From contig NZ_JAATVY010000024.1 in assembly GCF_011947195.1 (NCBI RefSeq), positions 29,396 to 93,395 on the forward strand: a stretch of DNA of 64,000 bases, in the 5' to 3' direction. Shown here piece by piece: positions 36,401-45,442 of this stretch. This DNA is from Planosporangium thailandense (GTDB lineage Bacteria; Actinomycetota; Actinomycetes; Mycobacteriales; Micromonosporaceae). Made by a program: the position numbers and the translations under genes. Numbering within the stretch: position 1 is the first letter of the stretch; the number at the start of each line of letters is the position of its first letter. Below the pieces are notes generated by a model. The model did no database searches. It had not been told where the DNA came from and worked only from the letters and a program-made list of their open reading frames with translations.

Positions 36401-37611
36401 TCCTCGGACACCGTGGCGGCCTCGTGACTGACGTCGTCGGCCAATGGTCCGGCATCGGCGACCTTTCCAGCCTCCTCGCGTCGCAGATCCGCGGCCCTCG
36501 TCAACGCTGCATCCGCCGCGGTAGCCAGGGACCGTACGACGGTGGTTAGCTGGCGGAGCTCCTCGATGCTGCGGTACGCCTCGGACTCGCGTAGTCCCTG
36601 GAGTGTCGCATCGAGCTGCTCGGCCTCGTCGGTCAACTCGCTCAGGCGCCCACGTCTCCCGGTGAGTTCCGCCTCTAGCGCCTGCGTGTGCGCGGCCAGC
36701 CGTTCGGCTTCCCGCACAGCGTCCTGAACCGTGGTGGCACCTGTTCGTACCGTCTGAAGGGAGCCGGTGAGTACACCGATTACGTACTTGCGGTACACAT
36801 CCAGGAACGTCCGTACCTGTTCCCGGGCCGCTTCGAGCCGCTGCTGGTCCTCCCGCGTCGTGGTGAGCCCGTCGAGCTGCTGGCCAGCATCGGTGAGCGC
36901 GTCCTCGGACAGCGGCGGTAGGGCATCGGCGAGGATGGCCGGCAGCCGGCCTTCCTCGATCCGATTGCCGACATCCGGGGAACGCAGCGTATGCAGCAGC
37001 TTGGCTAGGCCGTCAAAGCGTTCCTTACCCAGCTGCCCGGTGAGTCCGAACACCTCACTGCGTACACGCTCGCGGTGCTTCTCGGGTACGTCGGTGATGC
37101 GCTCCTCGGTGATCAGCTCGGCCAGGTCGCGGCGAGATAACGGCTGCCGGTCCACGCCCAGCAGCGGAAGTTCAGCGCCGACGCGTAGCGGTGTGGTGAA
37201 GTACCAGACCTTCGCTTCCTTGGTGCTGACCGCGAAGCGAACCAACGCGCCGAGGGTGAGGTACCGCGGCCCCGGTTCGTCGGTCTCGACCGGGTCAGCG
37301 TCGCGGCGGACTTCCAGCCACATGTACCCGAGCCGGTTGCCTTGCTCGCCTGCGCCCGCACTCATGAGGTCCTCCATCCGGACCGACGAGCCAGTACCCA
37401 TGTTGCGCCTATCGGCGTCCAGCAAGAAGGGCAGCAGCATCTCCAAGGCGCGGGACTTGCCCGATCCGTTGGTACCGCGCAGGATCAGCCGACCACCGGA
37501 GATGTCGAAGGTGTTCTCGTAGTAGTGCCAGACGTTGACGAATCCGGCCCGGGACAGCCGCCACCGGTACGGGTGCTGCCGTAGCGGCGTGTGGTCGAAC
37601 GCGTCGGTCAT
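33451..37611 (-). CDS. jetC: Wadjet type II JetC (SMC-like ATPase, TIGR02680)
   Basis: 1386 aa. Walker A LRGTNGSGKSRALEMLLPF lies near residue 50. Two long coiled-coil regions (~270-400 and ~780-1130) flank a hinge-like centre. The signature KLSQGETRFVSYVTLFAAV (~1280) and Walker B LRLILLDDAFAKVDEP close the ATPase head, with the switch His in VMTGHALWG. Length and order fit the family. This is the motor that extrudes DNA loops using ATP. It overlaps jetB and jetD by 4 nt each. Confidence 0.95.
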   Translation of the reverse strand: MTDAFDHTPLRQHPYRWRLSRAGFVNVWHYYENTFDISGGRLILRGTNGSGKSRALEMLLPFLLDADRRNMGTGSSVRMEDLMSAGAGEQGNRLGYMWLEVRRDADPVETDEPGPRYLTLGALVRFAVSTKEAKVWYFTTPLRVGAELPLLGVDRQPLSRRDLAELITEERITDVPEKHRERVRSEVFGLTGQLGKERFDGLAKLLHTLRSPDVGNRIEEGRLPAILADALPPLSEDALTDAGQQLDGLTTTREDQQRLEAAREQVRTFLDVYRKYVIGVLTGSLQTVRTGATTVQDAVREAERLAAHTQALEAELTGRRGRLSELTDEAEQLDATLQGLRESEAYRSIEELRQLTTVVRSLATAADAALTRAADLRREEAGKVADAGPLADDVSHEAATVSEEIRNTRDLLVAIGLTEHELPAQVRVDRRAGPRSSDVVRTSREGEPEELARPVPDVLMLVPADLSLLTDAARRVEGAARTRSAQAANRAADARLLSEERRKVDRAADEAAGAETRAEEDVQVAQQAAEQRDDVALGLVDRWRTWMADPATTDLLGIADWSAHPILGLLLTDRTSLCGDGDGGIALLDLDGAADDAASTAAAALAAALGRLDDADAADRKRLEELGAEQARLQAAHDPDPAPPAWVAISDGVPLWRCLDFADHLGGEHRAGIEAALLASGLLTATVDGGGRLTAANGQLLVSPTGDPVPAPLSAVVTVDPASPVPADAVLAILDRIGLDDRTATTWIARDGSWCSGPLRGRYSVPAARHIGAAARAAARAARLAEIEVELAALADAAQSRQWEREQLEGRQRALRERQRSAPRSMALAQARTRATEAVRQAARSSADVTRLRAEADKLARAWAEHDRDHRRACSEFGLPTDEDSLRRLQDSADRAAAGCTALGARADAVDRAMNRYGTAVEKIREVAGRRAEAEHSALAGWRDWQTGATKLQTLTETVGAAAAEVQRQVTTTESLLTRTKEAIETGSQAVAELSRGAGTAGAQAQAAISRVADLRSELAGYVNTVLDQLSQPGIADTAFPSPPGPLFTDPAPEAVIAEADTLLGAMRRGRSDENALLRAQQTFEQGISSSYDVSATIAAGVRLFELVDAEGRRPLAQAAVEIDRQCEVGRATLTEREHQIFSKFVLGEVGEELRRRLSQANSLISAMNTSLKSIRTSHGIGVRLTWRLAEDASGDVAQIKKLIATAAAMRTPAQDTELTELLSARVAAEAVKDPTAGYAVHLRGALDYRAWHTVEVIITGPEEGRERRISRRAKLSQGETRFVSYVTLFAAVDAYLSGLDSTATSLRLILLDDAFAKVDEPTIAELLGLLVRLDVDFVMTGHALWGCVPQVPALDIYEICREDGTPAATAHVRWDGRNRHFLHAT

Positions 37612-38828
37612 GGCATCTCCAGTTCGAGCTGGTCGACCAGACGCCGGGCGGCGCGGGTCAGCGGCGCCGCGTGTGGCTGCGCCCGGTACCGGGCAGCCGC
37701 TGGGTGGATCACCAGACCAGCAGCGGTAACGGTGGCCAGGCCGAGATCGGAGAGCAGCATGACGACCTCCTCCCGTAGTCGGTCAGGTTGGTCGACGAGC
37801 GTGGTGCCCCACGCCCGACCGTGCTGCGCGGAAAGTCTGGCCAGAGCGCCGTCGACCTCGTCCCACGTGGCGGTGGCGCCCGGAACGACGCGGCCGTCAC
37901 CCAGCGCCGCGGTGGTGCCCGCGGTAGGTTGCCGGAGGTCGATCAGCTCCGCCAGCAGGAGCAATGCCGCTTGCTTCACAGTGCCGCTACCCGGGAACGA
38001 TACGTCGGTGAGGCTCCCCGTGTCGTCGTACGCGAGCGCCCCCTCAGCGCGTACCTCGACGGTGAGCCCGAAATTCTCCGCGAGTAGCCGGGTCAGCTCG
38101 CTACGCTCGCGAGACAGTACGTCGCGTTCGGCGTCGGTCAGGTCCTCTCTTCGGACGAGCGGGTTTTCCACCAGCTTGCGTCGCAGCGACCGGCGTGGCT
38201 GGTCGACCAACTGTGGGTCGGACGCGAGCAGGTCGTCGGGGTGGCTCATGCCGGACAGCGGCCGGGCGAGCAGGTGCGGCAAGGCGGCTCGGTGGATGGT
38301 CAGCAGTGCCTCGTCGTGACGCTCACCCCAGCCGGTCGCCGTACCGTCGGTCTCCGACAACACGCCCCAGCCGATCAGGTGGCCGATCGCGGTCACCAGC
38401 GCACGGCGCTCCGGCAGCGTGTCGCCGATCTGCACGCCGATAGTCGCCGCATCGGAGCGCACCTGGTCGATCAGGGCGGAGATGAGCGTCTGCTCACCGG
38501 TACCAGGGGCGAGCAACGCAGCACACAACAGTGCCAGATGCGTGTAGGTCGCTGGGATGAACGTGCTGTTGTCGGGGCGTCGTGCCGGTCGGGATGGTCC
38601 GTCCGGGCTCACCGGACCTTTGATCAGCCGGGCAAACGTTGACTCGACGATCAGGCTGTAGCCGAGCATCGTCTTGAACATGTTGCGCAGCGCCGGTGCG
38701 TGCAGCCGCACGAGCGCCAACTCCTCAGAATAGGCTGCGGTGAGCAACGGGCGTGCCAGCAGCGCCCGAGCCGCGTCCATACGTTCCCGGGCCGTCTGCG
38801 ATGCGGTACCCGTGATTCGCGGGCTCAC
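37608..38828 (-). CDS. jetB: Wadjet type II JetB (DUF2398, TIGR02678; kite subunit)
   Basis: 406 aa, GTG start overlapping the jetA stop (GTGA) and stop overlapping the jetC start (ATGA). Sequence blocks such as FARLIKGPVSPDGPSRPARR and LNEL-type helices with RSELTRLLAENFGLTVEVRAE fit TIGR02678. JetB is the counterpart of MukE: winged-helix domains that bridge the kleisin-like JetA and the JetC head. Strict overlap with both neighbours shows the four genes are made together. Confidence 0.92.
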   Translation of the reverse strand: MSPRITGTASQTARERMDAARALLARPLLTAAYSEELALVRLHAPALRNMFKTMLGYSLIVESTFARLIKGPVSPDGPSRPARRPDNSTFIPATYTHLALLCAALLAPGTGEQTLISALIDQVRSDAATIGVQIGDTLPERRALVTAIGHLIGWGVLSETDGTATGWGERHDEALLTIHRAALPHLLARPLSGMSHPDDLLASDPQLVDQPRRSLRRKLVENPLVRREDLTDAERDVLSRERSELTRLLAENFGLTVEVRAEGALAYDDTGSLTDVSFPGSGTVKQAALLLLAELIDLRQPTAGTTAALGDGRVVPGATATWDEVDGALARLSAQHGRAWGTTLVDQPDRLREEVVMLLSDLGLATVTAAGLVIHPAAARYRAQPHAAPLTRAARRLVDQLELEMP

Positions 38829-40384
38829 GCCGTCACCGCCAACCCGGTGTCCCGCCCGGCAGCACCAAGCGGCAGGGCCACCAGCCTGACGTCGTGGATC
38901 GTCACCGCACCGTCATCGCCGGCCACGACCGTCGCCTCGCCTCTGGTGGATATCGCCCGAAGCAAGAGCCCGAGATCGGCGTCGCGATGCTCCACCATCA
39001 TGCCTCCCATGGAGACGGCAGCAAACACGGCAGACAGCTTGTCCAACAGCAGGTCCCGTGCGGCCCGACTGAGGCGACTGCCGTCCAGCGAACCGACGGC
39101 GACAAGCTCGGCCGCAGCCGCATGCCGGGCCTCACTCTGCCGGCGCGCCCGGGCCAGCAGACGCTGGGCGTCTGCGCCCGGATCCGGTACCCGCGAACTA
39201 CGGCCGCGGGCCGCCCGGTCGCCCCGCTCACGCAGCGACACCGGAACGTCCACCGGTGCCGAATCCCACCAAGACGTACTCGGTCCCGCCGACACGTCCG
39301 GCTCGTCAGGTCCAATCAGCAGATGCCGGGCCGGATAGCAGCCGAATGCCGCGTCGTACAGGCGGTGTGCGGTGTCGCTATCGGCATTGTGGAACCACGC
39401 TGCAAGCTTGAGCAGATCGGCCCGCCGAGACAGGCCAGTACCAGATGCGGCCAGCATCCTGCGCGCATTAGTGATGAGCTGGCCCAGCGCCTGCCGGGCG
39501 GCCGCCCGTAGCTGGTCCGGACCGGAACGGACATTGCCAGCCCCGTACCAGACAGCAAGCTGTTCCCAATCCGATCGAGTACGGCCGGGCAGCCTATCCA
39601 CTGCGATCATCTCGCCAGCGAGGACAGGCACGGCGGGTAGATTGTCCAGCACACGATCGATCAGCTTGAGTAGAATGCGCAGCCGCTCCAGGATCTCCGG
39701 AGCGTTTCGGTTGACATCCGCGCTGATGAGGTCCACGTAATCGAGCAGCAAACCCTTGAACTGGGCGTACTCCTCCCCAGCCAGGTCGTAACGGCTCAAC
39801 ACGCCAGCCAGGTACGCGTAGAAGTCCGTAACCGACTCCGTGAACATCTGATGATCGTTGAAGGCGCCCGTCACCGCGCCGGCAAGGGCCTCGCCATCGA
39901 TGGACCGGTTGACATTGCCCACCTGCAGCAGGATCTGGTTGAGACTTTCGACGATCCGAGCCAGCAGCTCACGCGCCACCTCACGAGCGCCGTCCGCCGC
40001 CCGTAGGATCTCCTCAGCCTCTCGGTGCAGCCGGCCACCCAGCTTGGAGACCTGATACCGCGAGCGGGACCGGTGGTACGCGGCGACGGTTGGGACCCGG
40101 GTTTCGCGTACCGATCGGACCAGATTGCCCCAGTCGACCAGTTGCTGGCAACGGTTCTCCACAGTGTCCGGGTCCAGCGTCAGTCCTCGCTCGGCGAGCT
40201 GCGCGGCCACCTCGGCTGCGGACAGGTCGGCAAGAAGCGTACTGGTGAACAGCCGCATGATTGCGATGTACTCGTCCGCAACGTCGGCAGTCAGATACGA
40301 GAAGAGCGCGCGCTGGGACGACGTATCGCGCACGGTGACATCGGCGGCCAAACCGTGCGTTCCTTCGTCCTCCTCGTCGGTCAT
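38825..40384 (-). CDS. jetA: Wadjet type II JetA (DUF2397, TIGR02677; kleisin-like subunit)
   Basis: 519 aa, ATG 40384 with a strong AGGAGGAGG before it. SQRALFSYLTADVADEYIAIMRLF opens the protein, and NVNRSIDGEALAGAVTGAFN with FTESVTDFYAYLAGVLSRYD are typical of DUF2397. It is the MukF-like kleisin that closes the ring between the JetC heads. First gene of jetABCD; the 470-bp gap upstream should contain the operon promoter. Confidence 0.92.
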   Translation of the reverse strand: MTDEEDEGTHGLAADVTVRDTSSQRALFSYLTADVADEYIAIMRLFTSTLLADLSAAEVAAQLAERGLTLDPDTVENRCQQLVDWGNLVRSVRETRVPTVAAYHRSRSRYQVSKLGGRLHREAEEILRAADGAREVARELLARIVESLNQILLQVGNVNRSIDGEALAGAVTGAFNDHQMFTESVTDFYAYLAGVLSRYDLAGEEYAQFKGLLLDYVDLISADVNRNAPEILERLRILLKLIDRVLDNLPAVPVLAGEMIAVDRLPGRTRSDWEQLAVWYGAGNVRSGPDQLRAAARQALGQLITNARRMLAASGTGLSRRADLLKLAAWFHNADSDTAHRLYDAAFGCYPARHLLIGPDEPDVSAGPSTSWWDSAPVDVPVSLRERGDRAARGRSSRVPDPGADAQRLLARARRQSEARHAAAAELVAVGSLDGSRLSRAARDLLLDKLSAVFAAVSMGGMMVEHRDADLGLLLRAISTRGEATVVAGDDGAVTIHDVRLVALPLGAAGRDTGLAVTA

Positions 40385-40854
40385 ACGCCTCCTCCTGAAG
40401 TCGCCTGGAGAACGACGGTAGCCGGACCATCCGACAATCTGGGGAGCGACGGCACCTTTGTCGAGTAACGATAGGTGCCAGCCCGCAAGGAGCCCTATGC
40501 CCGAAAATCCGTTATGTTTCGGTCAAGGTACTAATCTGCGGTCGCGCGATACCAGGACAAAAGCCCAAATGTCATCTCGTCCGGCTGTGGGCAGGCAGCC
40601 CGCGCCGATCGGTCAGATAATTTGCCGTGACAGCAGCGGGCCGCCCTCGTGGAGATGATGGCAGGCAAATACACCGTCATGGTTGATGGCGACACATACG
40701 ACGTCTTAATGCGTACCCCCGCCACCCATGGGACCGACATCAGCGGCGTCCTGCAGTACCTGTGCCTGACGATGGCGCGGAGTAGGGCCGGAAGGGGCCG
40801 CCGATCGCGCAAGCCAGCGACGCCTTCACGACCCCGGCAGATTGTCTGCTGCGC
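40385..40854. other. 470-bp gap, probable promoter region of jetABCD
   Basis: No convincing gene. A plus-strand frame from 40649 or 40658 to 40861 (MAGKYTVMVDGDTYDVLMRT) has a GGAG near its start but an Arg-rich, gene-unlike end. Promoter elements for the minus-strand jet operon are expected near 40385-40500 but no clear boxes stand out. Confidence 0.45.
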
Positions 40855-42273
40855 CTACTGATCGGCCTCGTCGTCACGATTGAGGTTAGCGAGGTCAAAC
40901 GTGCTCTCGGCGATGACGAGGTCGAACTCGCCGGTCAGCCGGCCTCGGACACCAGCTGCGGTGGCGTGCCAAGTGGCGGTCAATGTGACGCCCGGATCTT
41001 CGCGTACGAGCAGCGGCACCGAGTCCAAGGTCATTATTTCGCCGGGACGCAGCTCGAACTCGCGGTACTCGATGTCAACGGAGCCGGAGTCCCTGACCGT
41101 GTACCCAGGGCCGGGACCGAGGCTCCGGCCCAGGTCCGGAAATGAGACTGGCGGCACTAGGCTGCCGTATCCGCTGGCCAACCGGGCGAGTAACTCGTTG
41201 TCGGTGACCGTGGGTGTGCCGAGCGGCTTGGGTGGACGCGGAAAGTTCGGCCGGTCATCTTGGGCCACCTCGACCATCGCGTCCGAATAGCCCTTCACTC
41301 TCCCCGGGATGTGTACGACTAGCCGGACTGCCGTGTATCCCAGATCAGTTGGGTTACTCACCCTCATCTGCAACAGCGCGGCGCTGTGCCGGTACAGGTC
41401 CCAGATACCCCGGTCCACAAGGGTGCCCTTCGCCTTCGTGAGGAACTTCTCCACCTGGTCGGCGTACTGCTCCTCCGTGCGCGTGTCGGGACGGACCTTT
41501 GGCGGAAAAGCGTTGAGTGCGCTCCGAACCGGAAACCTGATGTCCCCTAGTGTCGGCGGGTGGGAGGTGGGTTGGTGACGGGCGGCGAGCAGCTCGGGCC
41601 GGCGCTGCTTGACCCACTTGTCGGCGGCGCCGATGATGTCAGGCGTCGTCTCGATGGTCTGCGAGACGGGCGCCACGGTCAGTTGCAGACTCGGGGTGCG
41701 TTCCAGCAACCGAGCCTGCAACATTTCCAGGTCTCCAGGTGTGTGCGGGTCAGTGCGGCCGGTGTGCCGGACGAAGATCGTGCCGGGCGGAAACTTGTCG
41801 AGCTGTTTACGTAGGCAGTGGATCGGGTCACCGGGTCGGGGCGGATCCACGATCACCACGAGCACCTGCGCCCCATCGACCGAGACGAGTTCCGGTGTCC
41901 ACTGCACCGTGCTACCGACGAAGGCGCGGACCTGACCGACCAGAACCTCCGGGTCCACCGACGTCACGCCGTTGACCGCGCCGGGCTCGACGCCGACGAG
42001 GAGGTAGCCGTAGCCGCCCGCCCAGCGGGATGCGCCTGTGGGGTCGCGATTGGCCAGCCCCAGGACGTGCTTGACGATGTGCCCCTGCCCGGCGGGCGTG
42101 GTGAGGTCGAGGCTGGACTTCCACTCGATCCAGCGGTGCTCATCGTGGGGGTCAGCGTCGCGCACGGCGCAGACGAGGGCGCTGAGCTGGCTCGGGCGTA
42201 GTAATGGCTCGGAGGTGTCGATCTGTAGGACCACGAGTCCACGATAGAGCCACATGTACGTCTTCACGGTCAT
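40855..42273 (-). CDS. AlbA_2/Schlafen-type domain protein
   Basis: 472 aa. Residues ~35-170 fit the AlbA_2 (Schlafen-like) fold: HRWIEWKSSLDL with the E-x-K, KHVLGLANRDPTGASRW, YGYLLVGVEPG and GTIFVRHTGRTDPHTPGDLE. Such domains bind nucleic acid and in some defence proteins cleave RNA. The C-terminal ~250 residues are beta-rich and unrecognised. It sits between the integrase and jetA in the same direction. A start at an internal codon (for example MWLYRGL) is possible. A defence role is inferred from context only. Confidence 0.75.
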   Translation of the reverse strand: MTVKTYMWLYRGLVVLQIDTSEPLLRPSQLSALVCAVRDADPHDEHRWIEWKSSLDLTTPAGQGHIVKHVLGLANRDPTGASRWAGGYGYLLVGVEPGAVNGVTSVDPEVLVGQVRAFVGSTVQWTPELVSVDGAQVLVVIVDPPRPGDPIHCLRKQLDKFPPGTIFVRHTGRTDPHTPGDLEMLQARLLERTPSLQLTVAPVSQTIETTPDIIGAADKWVKQRRPELLAARHQPTSHPPTLGDIRFPVRSALNAFPPKVRPDTRTEEQYADQVEKFLTKAKGTLVDRGIWDLYRHSAALLQMRVSNPTDLGYTAVRLVVHIPGRVKGYSDAMVEVAQDDRPNFPRPPKPLGTPTVTDNELLARLASGYGSLVPPVSFPDLGRSLGPGPGYTVRDSGSVDIEYREFELRPGEIMTLDSVPLLVREDPGVTLTATWHATAAGVRGRLTGEFDLVIAESTFDLANLNRDDEADQ

Positions 42274-42496
42274 GCGAAGGCGGCGGCGCGGTCGGCGTCG
42301 CCGCTGTTCACGGGCGCTCTACGGCAGTGCGGGCAAGAGACAAGAGTCGTTGGGTGGTGGGCGGTGGGATGCCGAGTAGTTCGGCAAGCACTTTCGCCGA
42401 CCATCCGCGGATAGAGGCTCACAAGGGGTCTACGCTGCACGAAGAAGCATTGCGCCGTGAATGAGCGCTGTCAGTGTTCGCATACGCCGTGTTGCC

Positions 42497-43972
42497 CTAT
42501 GCCGACTGCGCTCCGCTACCCCGCCGTCGCGGAACTACGGCGGCGGTCGCTTCGGCGGCGGCGTGGGACAGCTCGGGGAGGACGTCGCCGTAGAACTTGG
42601 CGGTGAAGTGGGGGCTGGAGTGCCGCAGCCGGTTGGAGATGACCTTCATCTGGACGCCGGCGGCCAGCCCCATGGTGGCGGCGCCGTGGCGGAGGTCGTG
42701 CAGCCGGATCGGGGGTAGGCCGGTCTGGGTGGCGAGGTGGTGGAAGTGGTCGGTGACGTCTGCGGGGTGCAGGCGTCCGCCGGTCGGGGTGGTGAAGACG
42801 AGGCCGGTGGTGGTCCAGGCGGTGCCGGCGGCGAGGCGTTCGCGGTGTTGGCGGGCGCGGTGGGCGCGCAGGACGGCGACGGTTTCGGTGTCGAGGGCGA
42901 CGGCGGCTTCGCTGTCGGCGGTTTTGGGGGTGTCGATGGCGGTGGCCCAGCCGTGTTGGACGAGCTGCCACCGCACGGTGAGGGTGGCGGCGTCGAGGTC
43001 GAGGTCGTCCCAGTGCAGCCCGCAGGCCTCGCCGCGGCGCAGGCCGGTGAAGGTGATCAGGTGGTAGAGGGCGTAGAGCCGGTCGCCGGCGTCGTGGGTG
43101 TGGTCGAGGAAGCGTCCGGTCTGCTCGGGGGTCCAGATCATGACAGGGCTGGGGATCTTGCCGGTGTCGCGCCACGTGCGGACGCGTTGGTCGGTCCAGA
43201 CGGTCGGCTTGGGTGGCCGGGCCGGAGGTAGCTCGACCATCAGGGCGGGGTTGGTGTCGATGAGCCGGTGGCGGCGCATCGCGTCGTTGAGGGCCTTGCG
43301 CAGGGTGGCGTGGATGCGGTGCTGGCTGGCCGGCCCGACGGTGCGCTGGCCTGTGACCTGGTCGCGGGTGGCCGGGTCCCGGCTGGCCCGCAGCGTGGTG
43401 ATGGTGATGTTGCGTTCGTCGATGGCATCGTACATGGCGTCGATGTGCCCGGGGCGCAGCCGGTCGATGCGCAGATGCCCGAGGTACGGGATCAGGTACA
43501 GCCGGATGTGGCCTTCGTAGGAGCGCAGGGTGCCCTTCTTGATGGTCTTGCGGCCGGCGAGCCAGTCGGTGAGGTACTCCCCCACGGTCGGTAGCTCGGT
43601 CGGGGTGATGTCGAGGTGCAGCGCGCGGCGGACCTGGTCCGGGGTCGGGATCGGAGCGCCCGTTTTGATGGCCGTCTCGACCAGGTCGCCGGTCTTGACA
43701 GTTGCGTGCGGGTCGGTGGGGTCGACGACGGCGAGCGCGGCGCGGATGCGGTCGAGCGCCGCCTCGGCGTCGGCCTGGGTCGGGTAGGGGCCGTGGCGCA
43801 GCGGCCGGCGGGTGCCGTCGGCGCGGGCGGGGAGTTCGATCTGCCAGTGCCACTGGCCGTGGCTGCGTGACCAGCCGCCGCCGGGCCGGCGAAGCTGGGG
43901 GCAGGAGCGTCCCAGTCGCCGGCCCGAGGCGGTGTCGCGGCAGCTGCAGCGTTTGAAGGTGGTGCCCTTCAC
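42497..43972 (-). CDS. int: Tyrosine recombinase/integrase
   Basis: 491 aa, GTG start overlapping the excisionase stop (GTGA). An N-terminal Cys-rich segment (KRCSCRDTASGRRLGRSC) is typical of actinobacterial element integrases. A SAM-like DNA-binding domain follows (TVGEYLTDWLAGRKTIKKGT). The catalytic domain shows Arg in TFTGLRRGEACGLHW (~312), HDLRHG (~427), His in RLRHSSPHF and the nucleophile Tyr in TAKFYGDVL (~460). All catalytic residues are present, so it looks functional. The 220 bp downstream contain no tRNA-like att core. Confidence 0.95.
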   Translation of the reverse strand: MKGTTFKRCSCRDTASGRRLGRSCPQLRRPGGGWSRSHGQWHWQIELPARADGTRRPLRHGPYPTQADAEAALDRIRAALAVVDPTDPHATVKTGDLVETAIKTGAPIPTPDQVRRALHLDITPTELPTVGEYLTDWLAGRKTIKKGTLRSYEGHIRLYLIPYLGHLRIDRLRPGHIDAMYDAIDERNITITTLRASRDPATRDQVTGQRTVGPASQHRIHATLRKALNDAMRRHRLIDTNPALMVELPPARPPKPTVWTDQRVRTWRDTGKIPSPVMIWTPEQTGRFLDHTHDAGDRLYALYHLITFTGLRRGEACGLHWDDLDLDAATLTVRWQLVQHGWATAIDTPKTADSEAAVALDTETVAVLRAHRARQHRERLAAGTAWTTTGLVFTTPTGGRLHPADVTDHFHHLATQTGLPPIRLHDLRHGAATMGLAAGVQMKVISNRLRHSSPHFTAKFYGDVLPELSHAAAEATAAVVPRRRGSGAQSA

Positions 43973-44394
43973 TCATCGTCTCCCGGGTGCTCGGGGTGGT
44001 GCCGCCAGCGGTGGTGGGCGTAGTCCGCTGGTGGCGTGGTCGTTGCATCCACGCTCACCTCGCCGCCGGGATCAAGTCGCCGCCCGCCGGGCACCGGGTC
44101 GGTGTCGACCAGGAGAAGGCGCAGCAGGCCGGCGACCGGGACGATGATGCGGCTGCCGGCCCTAATCAGCGGTGCGGGGAACGCGTCGGCCACGGCGAGC
44201 CGGTACGCCTGGGAGCGGCTGATCCCCAGCACCGAGGCGGCGGTGGCGAGGGTGGTGGTCACGCCGAGGGCCCGGACGCGGTCGACGGTCCACACCTCAC
44301 CGAAGGTCGACGCGGATGTGGCGGTTGCAGCGGCGGGTGCGGTGGCCGCCGCGGTCTCGTACGTGTGCTCTGTCGGGTTCGGGTGGGTGCTCAT
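43969..44394 (-). CDS. xis: Excisionase-like HTH protein
   Basis: 141 aa. Residues ~45-100 (TTTLATAASVLGISRSQAYR, then FPAPLIRAGSRIIVPVAGLL) are an AlpA/MerR-like winged helix of the kind that bends DNA at attachment sites and directs excision. Ala/Thr-rich N-terminus and His/Pro-rich C-terminus. It is coupled to int by a GTGA overlap and overlaps the end of the DUF2637 frame by 98 nt. Confidence 0.85.
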   Translation of the reverse strand: MSTHPNPTEHTYETAAATAPAAATATSASTFGEVWTVDRVRALGVTTTLATAASVLGISRSQAYRLAVADAFPAPLIRAGSRIIVPVAGLLRLLLVDTDPVPGGRRLDPGGEVSVDATTTPPADYAHHRWRHHPEHPGDDE

Positions 44395-45442
44395 GATTGG
44401 GTTCTCCTGATCGGGCTGGTGGTGTCTGGGGATCGAGGTGCGCGGTCGCCGTGGTGCTGGTCTGCGGTGCTGGGGCCTGGTCGGCCGACGCGGCGGTGTC
44501 GGCCGCGTGCTGCGGACTCGGCTGCGTCGAGAGTGCCGGGCTCGCGACCTCTGGAAGCTGGTCGTGGTGCGGCGCCTCCGCCGAGGGCGACTCGGCTTTG
44601 AGGGTCTTGAGCAGTTGCGATGCCCGGGTGTTGGAGACGGTGTGCCCGGCGGCTCGGAGCGCCTCGGCGAGCGCTCCCCGGGTCAGCGCCCGTCCTTCGG
44701 CAGCCAGGTGGTCGCGGACACGTCGCGCGGCGGGAAGCAGCTCGTCGACGTCCGCGGACCGGTATGCGGGCCGTCCACGGTCCAGCTTGGTGCGGCGGTC
44801 CGGCCCGCCGGGCTGGTGCGCGGCGGCGGACGGGCGGGTGGTGCGAGCGGCGGACCGCTCCCCTGCCGGTCCGTCCCTCTTGGTCGGTCCGGCCTCGTGC
44901 GTGATCGGCGCGGTCCGGTCCGCGGCACAGCCGTCCGACCGGGTCGCGCTGGTCCGGGTCGCGGTGCCGGTGTAGCCGAGGGCGACCTTGACCATGACGA
45001 GGAACCCGAGCGCCGGGACGGCCGCGGCGATCCACCCGACCGGCGACGGCTCGGCCTCGACGACCTGCGCCGCAAGGGACAGCGTGACCGCGCAGCCCAG
45101 CACGGCCGCCGGGAACCGCACCGAGAATCGTGTCCGTTTGCGGCGGCGCAGCTCGAGGCCGGAGGCGATCGACATGAGCTCGAGCACGATGGCGTCAGCC
45201 CAGGCGAGCCATCCGGGTTGGCCGTGGGCGGCGGCGACGTTGTGGACGTGGGTGAAGCTCGCCGCGCCGGCCGCCCCGCCGATGGCGAGCATGATGAGGA
45301 TCTGGACGGCGCTTTCAGCCCGGCCGGTCCGCCGGGGACCGTCCGTATCTGGCTGCGGTGTGGTCGTAACCGAACACCTCCTCGGACCGGACCGTAGGGG
45401 CGTCGGCGCCGCCGGTTGACGGGATGGCCTGTGCGTGGACAA
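44297..45442 (-). CDS. DUF2637 (SpdB-like) membrane protein
   Basis: 381 aa with GTG start at 45442, a weakly supported start since another frame with a good ribosome site overlaps it. Residues ~45-165 hold four membrane helices with SFTHVHNVAAAHGQPGWLAW and ADAIVLELMSIASGLELRRRK, the signature of DUF2637, found in transfer/spread loci of actinobacterial integrative elements. The C-terminal half is disordered with a small HTH-like block (ALAEALRAAGHTVSNTRASQLLKTL). Its extreme end is read from DNA that also codes the excisionase N-terminus. Confidence 0.82.
   Translation of the reverse strand: MSTHRPSRQPAAPTPLRSGPRRCSVTTTPQPDTDGPRRTGRAESAVQILIMLAIGGAAGAASFTHVHNVAAAHGQPGWLAWADAIVLELMSIASGLELRRRKRTRFSVRFPAAVLGCAVTLSLAAQVVEAEPSPVGWIAAAVPALGFLVMVKVALGYTGTATRTSATRSDGCAADRTAPITHEAGPTKRDGPAGERSAARTTRPSAAAHQPGGPDRRTKLDRGRPAYRSADVDELLPAARRVRDHLAAEGRALTRGALAEALRAAGHTVSNTRASQLLKTLKAESPSAEAPHHDQLPEVASPALSTQPSPQHAADTAASADQAPAPQTSTTATAHLDPQTPPARSGEPNHEHPPEPDRAHVRDRGGHRTRRCNRHIRVDLR

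Noticed and set aside
40649..40861. Small plus-strand ORF upstream of jetA
   Set aside because: Only the first ~30 residues look protein-like; the end is Arg-rich and overlaps the neighbouring gene's stop.
42516..44048. 510-aa Pro/Arg/His-rich frame over the integrase
   Set aside because: Frame-shifted reading of the integrase and excisionase genes; composition is typical of an out-of-frame high-GC reading.
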